Source: Candidatus Aquicultor primus
GTDB taxonomy: Bacteria; Actinomycetota; Aquicultoria; Aquicultorales; Aquicultoraceae
Length of the DNA stretch: 6,262 nucleotides
Reading direction: 5' to 3'
Assembly (NCBI GenBank): GCA_001767575.1
Contig: MELI01000016.1
Location: forward strand, 663 to 6,924
Positions 1-4,079 of the stretch are shown in pieces. The translations under genes were made by a program, and so were the position numbers. Numbering within the stretch: position 1 is the stretch's first letter; each line of letters starts with the position of its first letter. The notes under the pieces were generated by a model. It had not been told where the DNA came from. It saw only the letters and a program-made list of their open reading frames with translations, and did no database searches.

Positions 1-487
1 TAACCTTGTGCGGCTCGGTCGTTGCCAGCACGAAGATGACGTGCTCCGGCGGCTCTTCGAGCGTCTTTAAGAGCGTGTTAAACGACTCGGTGGTCAGCAT
101 GTGCACCTCGTCGATTATATAGACCTTTTTGTTTCCGCCGCTCGCGCTATATGGGATCTTCTCGAGGAGGTCGCGTATCTCCTCGACCCGGCGGTTAGAA
201 GCGGCGTCGAGTTCGAGCACGTCGATGGAGCTGCCTTCATTTATGGACCGGCACGATTCGCACTTGTTACACGGGCTCGATGTCGGCCCCTCGACGCAGT
301 TTATGGCTTTGGCCAGCGCGCGGGCGGTCGTCGTCTTTCCGGTGCCGCGGGGGCCGCAAAAGAGGTATGCGTGCGAGATACGTCCTTTATCGATTGCATT
401 CTGAAGCGTTTGGGTTATGTGGGATTGACCTGCTATCTCGTCGAAGGTCTGAGGCCGCCATTTCCGATAGAGTGAAACATAAGACAA
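1..487 (-). CDS. dnaX: DNA polymerase III subunit gamma/tau, N-terminal part (cut by window edge)
   Basis: This is the clamp-loader ATPase that loads the sliding clamp in the replisome. The first 162 codons are present and the rest runs off the left edge. The protein begins MSYVSLYRKWRPQTFDEI, the classic DnaX opening. It has Walker A GPRGTGKT at residues 45-52, a zinc module with Cys64, Cys73, Cys76 and Cys79, the LELDAASN segment near 91-98, Walker B IIDEVHM at 124-130 and TLLKTLEEPP just before the edge. The start is TTG at 487, chosen because a GGAGG ribosome binding site (494-498) lies 6 nt upstream and the family's N-terminus begins exactly there. The gene follows ffs on the same strand, about 150 nt after its terminator, a common Gram-positive order. 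Whether a shorter gamma form is made cannot be seen because the C-terminal half is missing. Confidence 0.97.
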   Translation of the reverse strand, partial: MSYVSLYRKWRPQTFDEIAGQSHITQTLQNAIDKGRISHAYLFCGPRGTGKTTTARALAKAINCVEGPTSSPCNKCESCRSINEGSSIDVLELDAASNRRVEEIRDLLEKIPYSASGGNKKVYIIDEVHMLTTESFNTLLKTLEEPPEHVIFVLATTEPHKV

Positions 488-526
488 GATAAGCCTCCGG
501 TCGTAGCCGCTTAAATGATTAAGCAA

Positions 527-555
527 AACGTAGCAGATTTGACCGGGCAAGTCAA
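527..555 (-). promoter_or_regulatory. Candidate dnaX promoter overlapped by an inverted repeat
   Basis: On the minus strand a near-consensus -35 TTGACT (550-555) is followed after 17 nt by a weak -10 TACGTT (527-532), about 40 nt upstream of the dnaX TTG start. An inverted repeat, TTTGAC - 7 nt - GTCAAA (538-556), covers the -35 box and could be an operator. The spacing and the -35 are good and the -10 is poor (3 of 6), so this is tentative. Confidence 0.33.
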
Positions 556-559
556 AGAA

Positions 560-575
560 GCCGGCGGCCGCCGGC
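560..575. repeat. 16-bp perfect GC-only palindrome
   Basis: GCCGGCGG is followed directly by its own complement CCGCCGGC, giving a perfect 16-bp palindrome just upstream of the candidate dnaX -35 box and downstream of the ffs terminator. It has no spacer and no T-run, so it is not a typical terminator. It could be a protein site or chance in GC-rich spacer. Confidence 0.5.
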
Positions 576-634
576 GACGCCCGACCAGGCCGAAATCGAA
601 GGATTCGCTTAGTGCGAAACGGCGCGCATAAATT

Positions 635-661
635 GAAAAAAGCGCCCGTTTGAGCGCCTTT
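635..661 (-). terminator. Rho-independent terminator of ffs
   Basis: Read on the minus strand, AAAGGCGC pairs with GCGCTTTT (7 Watson-Crick pairs and one G-U) around an 8-nt loop, and the stem runs into six Ts. It sits about 20 nt after the end of the SRP RNA and separates it from dnaX. Confidence 0.75.
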
Positions 662-679
662 CTCAATACCTGTAATAAG

Positions 680-952
680 ATGACCGTGCACCTGCTTTTG
701 ACATCCGGCCCCAAGCGTTGCCACGTAGTTAGCTCCGGCCAGGCTTCCCCACGGCACACGGAAAAGATCGTTTACCGCTGCTTCCTCCCGGACCTGACGG
801 GGTTCACGAGTCTCCGTTGCGCAGGACCCAGCCTTCAACACCACTTGCGTAACAACCGACCTCACAACCGGGGAGCCTGGAGCAGGGATTCAGTCCCGCT
901 ATAGCGGATTGCGGATACAGGGCACCGCTACCTCCCCACCTAGCACGGTCAT
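680..952 (-). ncRNA. ffs: Signal recognition particle RNA, long Alu-containing form
   Basis: This is the RNA scaffold of the signal recognition particle, which binds Ffh and targets nascent membrane proteins. The ends pair perfectly: ATGACCGTGC at 943-952 with GCACGGTCAT at 680-689 (both read on the minus strand). Near the 5' end GTGCTAGGTGGGGAG and GCGGTGCCCTGT match the Alu-domain region of the Bacillus-type long RNA. The Ffh-binding domain IV hairpin, GTCAGGTCCGGGAGG then AAGCAGC (rc of 777-798), carries a GGGA tetraloop. At about 273 nt it is the long class, not the ~100-nt 4.5S class. Its 5' end abuts tRNA-Ser(GGA) with a 1-nt gap, so the two are almost certainly one transcript, and a terminator follows downstream. 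The exact ends are set by pairing, not by mapping. Confidence 0.96.
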
Positions 953-953
953 G

Positions 954-1043
954 CGGAGGAGGAGGGATTCGAACCCTCGAGGCGCTATTAACGCCAACGC
1001 GATTTCCAGTCGCGCGCACTAGGCCGAACTATGCGACTCCTCC
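954..1043 (-). tRNA. tRNA-Ser(GGA)
   Basis: Class II tRNA of 90 nt with acceptor GGAGGAG/CTCCTCC, discriminator G, anticodon stem CGCGA/TCGCG with loop CTGGAAA (anticodon GGA, reading UCU/UCC), a long variable arm and T-arm loop TTCGAAT. CCA is not encoded: the discriminator is followed by CAT. The SRP RNA begins 1 nt further on, so maturation of this tRNA 3' end would also define the ffs 5' end. Confidence 0.96.
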
Positions 1044-1072
1044 GAAACCTATATTAAATTTCAAGCATTAGC

Positions 1073-1124
1073 ATTTTAACACGTAGGCGCCTGATTTTCA
1101 TCTTTTTAACCAAACAGGCGTCAA
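1073..1124 (-). promoter_or_regulatory. Upstream region of tRNA-Ser(GGA)-ffs with candidate promoter elements
   Basis: A -10-like TAAAAT (1073-1078, minus strand) lies about 30 nt before the tRNA 5' end but has only a poor -35. A good -35-like TTGACG (1119-1124) lies further upstream but has no convincing -10 at normal spacing. An inverted repeat, GGCGCCTG (1086-1093) with CAGGCGTC (1115-1122, one G-U), sits between them. The transcript must start somewhere here, because the terminator at 1154-1181 closes the preceding unit, but I cannot choose the promoter. Confidence 0.25.
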
Positions 1125-1153
1125 GCCTCACTTAAGCGAGAAGCAAGAAAATT

Positions 1154-1181
1154 AGAAAAAGCTCCTCGGGGAGCTTTTTCT
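1154..1181 (-). terminator. Terminator of tRNA-Ser(CGA)
   Basis: A perfect 12-bp stem, AGAAAAAGCTCC with GGAGCTTTTTCT, closes around a 4-nt loop. On the minus strand it starts 2 nt after the tRNA discriminator base and ends in a T-rich tail. The stem is symmetrical in A/T flanks, so it could also stop plus-strand transcription. It isolates this tRNA from the tRNA-Ser(GGA)-ffs unit. Confidence 0.85.
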
Positions 1182-1182
1182 G

Positions 1183-1271
1183 CGGAGGAGGAGGGATTCG
1201 AACCCTCGAGGCCCTTGCGGGCCTAACGGTTTTCGAGACCGCCGCACTCGGCCGGACTATGCGACTCCTCC
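1183..1271 (-). tRNA. tRNA-Ser(CGA)
   Basis: Class II tRNA of 89 nt. The acceptor is again GGAGGAG/CTCCTCC with discriminator G. The anticodon loop CTCGAAA gives anticodon CGA, reading UCG. It has a long variable arm and T-loop TTCGAAT. CCA is not encoded (CAG follows). Its acceptor and T-arm match tRNA-Ser(GGA), while its anticodon region resembles tRNA-Ser(TGA) at the right edge. Confidence 0.96.
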
Positions 1272-1344
1272 AATATTCGGTTCTTGCCGCCCTAAAGCAC
1301 CCCGTTTGGCTCTGTCTTTTGGGGCACGCCCAAAGCGCCTTCTA

Positions 1345-1373
1345 ATATTATCAATTAATACCCCCAAAAACAA
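1345..1373 (-). promoter_or_regulatory. Candidate promoter for tRNA-Ser(CGA)
   Basis: On the minus strand TTGTTT (1368-1373) is followed after 17 nt by TAATAT (1345-1350). The overlapping GATAAT (1347-1352) is a better -10 but with only a 15-nt spacer. The position just after the lipoprotein stop and about 75 nt before the tRNA fits a separate tRNA promoter. Match quality is moderate. Confidence 0.35.
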
Positions 1374-1379
1374 CGTCTA

Positions 1380-1925
1380 TCAGCGCTGTTCTTCTCCCGG
1401 GACGGCTGAGGTTGCTTCGCTAGCGGCGATGACTTTAACACCGGTTAATTCCGCTACCAGAGCGGGCGGCTCGGCAACGCTTATCCGCCCCGAACGGCTC
1501 TTTCGCGCCTCTCCCTTTGCCAGACGCGAGCGCACGGTATAAATGCCGGGCTTCATTACCTTAAACGCAAGTTTCTGGTCGTATCTTTCGCCTTCGGCCA
1601 AAGTCTCCAGTTGAGACTCGTCGAGTGCAGGTATCGTCCCATCGGGCCAGACGACCGCACCGTCATCATCAAGGACGGTAAGTCCGAAGAGGTGGCCCAT
1701 ATCGAAAGTGAGCTCACGCGAGCCTAGGTTGGTCAGAGAGACCGTTGCATAATAGGTCTCACCCGCGACGTGTTGCTCCTTGGGAACGATGAGAGTGAGT
1801 TCGAGGTGCTCGCGCGCATCACTGGCATAGAACGCGTTTTTTTCGGGGGAAGGTTGTTGCCCGCCGCAACCGGCTATCAAGAACAGGGCTATGGCAAAGA
1901 CCGGTAAAACGCGGAGATATCGCAT
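1380..1925 (-). CDS. BsuPI-domain lipoprotein
   Basis: A predicted membrane-anchored extracytoplasmic lipoprotein of 181 aa with no known enzymatic role. Residues 1-19 form a type II signal peptide (MRYLRVLPVF then a hydrophobic run) ending in lipobox LIAGC, with Cys20 as the acylation site. From about 40 to 135 it resembles the BsuPI fold (intracellular proteinase inhibitor family): LELTLIVPKE, YATVSLTNLGSRELTFD, a VWPDG turn, and FKVMKPGIYTVRSRL. Members are small immunoglobulin-like beta-sandwiches of unclear function. The tail after about 145 is low-complexity and Ala/Glu-rich. The ATG at 1925 is preferred over an ATG 21 nt upstream because AAGGAG (1932-1937) lies 6 nt before it and the signal peptide then starts properly. 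It lies downstream of tadA, behind its own promoter, so a link to translation is doubtful. Confidence 0.85.
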   Translation of the reverse strand: MRYLRVLPVFAIALFLIAGCGGQQPSPEKNAFYASDAREHLELTLIVPKEQHVAGETYYATVSLTNLGSRELTFDMGHLFGLTVLDDDGAVVWPDGTIPALDESQLETLAEGERYDQKLAFKVMKPGIYTVRSRLAKGEARKSRSGRISVAEPPALVAELTGVKVIAASEATSAVPGEEQR

Positions 1926-1951
1926 GTTCGGCTCCTTGGGCTGCAAAAGTT

Positions 1952-1991
1952 ACTATAATCATAAGATACGCCGGGGCAAGCCACCGGTCAA
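1952..1991 (-). promoter_or_regulatory. Promoter of the lipoprotein gene (two overlapping candidates)
   Basis: On the minus strand TTGACC (1986-1991), 17 nt, TATCTT (1963-1968) makes one good sigma-70-type promoter. TTGCCC (1974-1979), 16 nt, TATAGT (1952-1957) makes a second. Either places the start shortly before the AAGGAG ribosome binding site. Together with the hairpin after tadA this suggests the lipoprotein is transcribed on its own. Confidence 0.6.
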
Positions 1992-2003
1992 TTATATGTA
2001 CCC

Positions 2004-2024
2004 AAAAACTATAGCGGACCGCTA
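2004..2024 (-). terminator. Hairpin and T-run after tadA
   Basis: Immediately after the tadA TAG stop, the minus strand reads TAGCGG-T-CCGCTA, then TAG, then five Ts. The arms are perfect 6-mers, though the innermost pairs must open for a real loop. It is a short, plausible intrinsic terminator. Confidence 0.5.
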
Positions 2025-2026
2025 GG

Positions 2027-2521
2027 CTACTTGCCGGTTTCACCGGCCGCTCGCTGCCGCCTCTCTTTAAAGAAATCTTGGAGCAGCTTTACGTTTTCCT
2101 CCTCCAGGACACCCCTGGTGACCGGAAGTCGCCAGTTGAGACGCTCGTCTTCGACTATGTTGAAGAGTGTTCCGGCGGCTCCGCCTTTGGGGTCGGACGG
2201 GCCGTAGACGAGGCGCGCCATCCGCGCTTGAAATATTGCGCCGGCGCACATCGGGCACGGCTCTTTCGTCACATAGATAGTACAATCACTCAAGCGCCAG
2301 CGGCCCAGTTTATTCGAGGCCGCCTCGATGGCGAGAATCTCGGCGTGCGCGAGCGCCGAGGCACGCCCTTCGCGCTCGTTTCGCGCCGACGCCACGACCG
2401 CGCCGTCGCAGACTACCACCGCGCCGACCGGCACCTCACCGGCCTCCGCCGCGCGCACCGCCTCGGCTATCGCCATTCTCATATATGTGATGTCGGCCTC
2501 TTCGGCTTCGTATTCGACCAC
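2027..2521 (-). CDS. tadA: tRNA-specific adenosine deaminase
   Basis: A cytosolic zinc enzyme that converts A34 to inosine in tRNA-Arg(ACG), letting one tRNA read CGU, CGC and CGA. The 164-aa protein shows the cytidine/adenosine deaminase pattern: HAE at 59-61 (zinc ligand His59, proton shuttle Glu61) and PCPMC at 88-92 (zinc ligands Cys89 and Cys92). It also has the family's early GEVPVGAVVV (28-37), NKLGRWRL and the C-terminal helix ending FFKERR. Length is normal for TadA. I take GTG at 2521 as the start because a GAGG (2531-2534) sits 9 nt upstream; the TTG three codons earlier touches that GAGG. An extended -10 promoter lies upstream and a hairpin downstream, so it may be monocistronic. 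A tRNA-Arg(ACG) gene, its substrate, is in the same window. Confidence 0.95.
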   Translation of the reverse strand: MVEYEAEEADITYMRMAIAEAVRAAEAGEVPVGAVVVCDGAVVASARNEREGRASALAHAEILAIEAASNKLGRWRLSDCTIYVTKEPCPMCAGAIFQARMARLVYGPSDPKGGAAGTLFNIVEDERLNWRLPVTRGVLEEENVKLLQDFFKERRQRAAGETGK

Positions 2522-2528
2522 TTGAATC

Positions 2529-2548
2529 AACCTCGAACAAACCTCGAA
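2529..2548 (-). repeat. Duplicated ribosome binding site of tadA
   Basis: The minus strand carries TTCGAGGTT twice with an 11-nt period (2540-2548 and 2529-2537). Each copy contains a GAGG Shine-Dalgarno core. Only the proximal one is correctly placed for the GTG start at 2521. The distal copy would be about 20 nt away. Confidence 0.6.
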
Positions 2549-2571
2549 AATAAGGAATAACCCACAAGGGT

Positions 2572-2580
2572 ATTCTAACA
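2572..2580 (-). promoter_or_regulatory. Extended -10 promoter for tadA
   Basis: The minus strand reads TG-T-TAGAAT, an extended -10 element with a 5 of 6 match to TATAAT. It would start transcription about 45 nt before the tadA GTG. No good -35 is present at 17 nt, as is allowed for extended -10 promoters. Confidence 0.45.
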
Positions 2581-2656
2581 GGATTTCGCCTGGCGGACAT
2601 GGGCAACCAACGCCAAAGTATCATCGGTTGTGCTGCAGGGATTCTACGCGGCGTAT

Positions 2657-3436
2657 TTACGACGCGCTCGCATACGGAAGATACTCGCCGAAGTTCTGCG
2701 AGTAGGTGTCGACGAAGGCCTCGCAGAGAACCGGGTCGAACTGGGTCCCGCAGCAGCTCTTTAACTCGATGAGCGCCTCTTTCGGCTCGTATATGGGACT
2801 GTACGGGCGCGCCGAGGTCATCGCGTCAAAGGCGTCCGCGATAGAGAGGATTCGTGAACCGAGCGGTATATTGTCCGCCCTTAAGCCATCGGGATAACCG
2901 TTTCCATCATAGCGCTCGTGGTGATAACGAACCATCTGCGCTATGTGCGACAGATTCGGGATTTGCGAGACTATCTGCCCGGATATATTTGCGTGCTCCA
3001 TAATCTGCTTATACTCGTCGGCCGAGAGCTTCCCCTGTTTGTTCAGGATTGCCTCGGGTATGCCGATTTTGCCGACATCGTGCAGGCATGCACCGACGTG
3101 GATACCGTCTATCTCCTCGTCCTTTAGTCCCAAGCTTTCGGAGAGGAGCAGCGAATACATCGAGACGCGCTCCGAATGTCCGCGCGTGTAAGGGTCTTTA
3201 GCGCTCAGGGCTTCGGTCAGCGCCATTATCGCGTCGAAGTTGGTCCGTTTAAGCTGGTGGTTGAGCGCGCGTATCGTCTCGTGCGCCATCTGGTGGGCTT
3301 CGGCGAGCTTGTTTACTTCGGCAGCGAGGGCGCTCAGCTCACCGGCCTCATCGATTTGGATCCGGTTCCGGTAGTCACCCGCAGCCAGCGCGTGTACTGT
3401 TTCGATTAACCTAGCTAACAAGGTCTTGTCGTGCAT
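2657..3436 (-). CDS. HD-GYP domain protein, probable c-di-GMP phosphodiesterase
   Basis: A predicted soluble 259-aa protein that would hydrolyse cyclic di-GMP. Residues 5-48 look like a HAMP-type helical module (LLARLIETVHALAAGDYRNR, then DEAGELSALAAEVNKL) but without a membrane segment, followed by a coiled linker. The HD-GYP domain covers about 68-255: GHSERV (His87), HDVGKIGIPEAIL (His119, Asp120), EHAN (His148), HHERYDGNGYPDGL (His172, His173, GYP at 180-182) and SIADAFDAMTSARPY (Asp201). All expected metal ligands are present, so it should be active. The start is uncertain. ATG at 3436 has only a weak, distant AAGGG. An in-frame TTG at 3472 (12 residues longer) has no ribosome binding site, and a stop lies five codons above it. 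It is divergent from the PEPCK-like gene and upstream of tadA on the same strand. Confidence 0.92.
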   Translation of the reverse strand: MHDKTLLARLIETVHALAAGDYRNRIQIDEAGELSALAAEVNKLAEAHQMAHETIRALNHQLKRTNFDAIMALTEALSAKDPYTRGHSERVSMYSLLLSESLGLKDEEIDGIHVGACLHDVGKIGIPEAILNKQGKLSADEYKQIMEHANISGQIVSQIPNLSHIAQMVRYHHERYDGNGYPDGLRADNIPLGSRILSIADAFDAMTSARPYSPIYEPKEALIELKSCCGTQFDPVLCEAFVDTYSQNFGEYLPYASAS

Positions 3437-3520
3437 AAAGAGCTGTGTCCCTTCGATGTGTAGAGCTGCCAATAGGGTTCCGGTTTATCTAGTTATCGTC
3501 GAAGCTGGAGAATGGCTTTA

Positions 3521-3596
3521 GTAGGATTTGCCGGCAAGTCACGGTAGCCATTTGTCAAACCAATTTAGCCCTTACCGCTTACCGCGAAAATCCTAC
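3521..3596. repeat. 76-bp inverted-repeat element with internal TACCG repeats
   Basis: GTAGGATTT (3521-3529) and AAATCCTAC (3588-3596) are perfect 9-bp inverted copies. Inside lie a perfect tandem repeat CTTACCG-CTTACCG (3571-3584), a further CTACCG (3593-3598) and an inverted CGGTAG (3542-3547). CCGGCAAG (3531-3538) is nearly repeated as CTGGCAAG just outside (3599-3606). The element lies 85-160 bp upstream of the HD-GYP ATG and could be a folded 5' leader, a cluster of protein sites or a small palindromic repeat. Confidence 0.5.
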
Positions 3597-3694
3597 CGCT
3601 GGCAAGATAAATGCGTGCGCTGGCCAGGTTTTTATTAATGCGGATACATCTATCACTGATAATTACCTGTAGGCGCAGACAAACATATTTCTTC

Positions 3695-3724
3695 GAGGCA
3701 AAAGCATGGCTCGGGCTTTATAAT
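3695..3724 (+). promoter_or_regulatory. Candidate promoter with perfect TATAAT
   Basis: A perfect -10 box TATAAT (3719-3724) is preceded at 18 nt by a weak GAGGCA (3695-3700). A start near 3731 would lie about 20 nt before the strong hairpin at 3749-3792. The flanks are AT-rich and partly symmetrical, so the box could also work on the minus strand. Confidence 0.4.
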
Positions 3725-3730
3725 ATCCTT

Positions 3731-3797
3731 TATACATTTTATCCCATACGGCTGCGACATATCCGCTACCAGGCACGGTATGTCGCAGTGCCTTTTT
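3731..3797 (+). ncRNA. Possible short terminated transcript (small RNA or attenuated leader)
   Basis: This is the span from the start expected from the TATAAT box at 3719-3724 to the last T of the hairpin-plus-T-run at 3749-3797, about 67 nt. No other plus-strand transcription unit exists upstream, so a plus-strand terminator here only makes sense for a transcript that starts inside this intergenic region. It could be a stand-alone small RNA or the terminated form of a leader for the PEPCK-like gene 280 bp downstream. The call rests on position and structure only. Confidence 0.3.
3749..3797 (+). terminator. Strong plus-strand hairpin followed by five Ts
   Basis: CTGCGACATA (3752-3761) pairs perfectly with TATGTCGCAG (3779-3788). 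Three more pairs, CCG with CGG, form inside past one bulged T, and the lower stem can add GG with CC at 3791-3792. TTTTT (3793-3797) follows. An overlapping smaller stem, AGGCAC (3771-3776) with GTGCCT (3788-3793), also ends at the T-run, and it cannot form as a simple nested hairpin together with the long one. On the minus strand no T-run follows, so the signal points right. Confidence 0.6.
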
Positions 3798-3814
3798 CGT
3801 TCTGTTTGACGGAT

Positions 3815-3910
3815 CCCCGACCTTGTGATTTGTCAGACCGTTTTAGATTCGTGTCGGGGCACTTATCATATAGCCGCCGAGAAACCCCGATATACCCTAT
3901 GAACGTGCCC
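3815..3910 (+). repeat. Mutually exclusive stems in the PEPCK-like gene leader
   Basis: The segment 3853-3862 can pair three ways: GTCGGGG (3853-3859) with CCCCGAC (3815-3821); TCGGGG (3854-3859) with CCCCGA (3885-3890); or GGGCAC (3857-3862) with GTGCCC (3905-3910). All are perfect matches of 6 or 7 bp. Such competition is typical of leader RNAs that switch structure, but no T-run follows any of the three, so a terminator/antiterminator pair is not shown. Confidence 0.4.
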
Positions 3911-4010
3911 TGCCTGAATATCTAAGGGTCCATGGCACCTGGTTTTGATATTGAGCCCTCTAAAACATGTGCTCCCGGATTGCCTCTACCGTAAAACAAA
4001 ACGCAAAGAA

Positions 4011-4039
4011 TTGCAGAATACGTGATAAAAGCATATGGT
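4011..4039 (+). promoter_or_regulatory. Possible proximal promoter of the PEPCK-like gene
   Basis: TTGCAG (4011-4016), a 17-nt spacer and TATGGT (4034-4039) give a modest sigma-70-type match (3 of 6 and 4 of 6) and would yield a leader of about 35 nt. If it is real, the upstream structured region would not be in this gene's main transcript. Confidence 0.3.
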
Positions 4040-4079
4040 AGTTAATAAGAGATCACACAAAAGATAAAGGGGATAATCG

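Larger units (their letters stand above)
3437..4079. other. Long intergenic region between divergent HD-GYP and PEPCK-like genes
   Basis: About 640 bp with no convincing gene. The longest open frame here (3611-3925, plus) lacks a ribosome binding site, has a composition unlike a folded protein and runs through a terminator-like hairpin. The region contains a 76-bp inverted-repeat element (3521-3596), a TATAAT box (3719-3724), a hairpin with T-run (3749-3797), alternative stems (3815-3910) and a possible promoter close to the PEPCK-like gene. I matched none of it to a known riboswitch by eye. A GEMM-type c-di-GMP aptamer was considered because of the HD-GYP neighbour and was rejected. Confidence 0.7.

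Noticed and set aside
101..475. Plus-strand open frame opposite dnaX
   Set aside because: Antisense shadow of a clear DnaX N-terminus.
804..1019. Minus-strand open frame of 71 codons across tRNA-Ser(GGA) and ffs
   Set aside because: It lies entirely within two structural RNA genes.
2078..2560. Long plus-strand open frame opposite tadA (160 codons)
   Set aside because: It is the antisense shadow of tadA, whose minus-strand product has all deaminase motifs; the plus frame has none.
3553..3558. Perfect TTGACA-type -35 on the minus strand upstream of the HD-GYP gene
   Set aside because: At 16-18 nt downstream the sequence is GC-rich (GCCGGC), with nothing like a -10 box.
3571..3598. TACCG repeats as a CRISPR or iteron array
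   Set aside because: There are only three short copies, with no constant repeat-spacer period and no replication or Cas gene nearby.
3671..3725. GEMM-type c-di-GMP riboswitch suggested by CAGACAAAC and GGCAAAAGC near an HD-GYP gene
   Set aside because: The conserved core spacing is wrong, the helix between the two conserved segments has no complementary arms, and the second stem-loop is missing. It also reads away from the HD-GYP gene.
3611..3925. Plus-strand open frame of 104 codons in the long intergenic region
   Set aside because: No ribosome binding site, no recognisable domain, a composition rich in Arg/Tyr/Phe/Cys as expected of noncoding frames, and it reads straight through the hairpin and T-run at 3749-3797.
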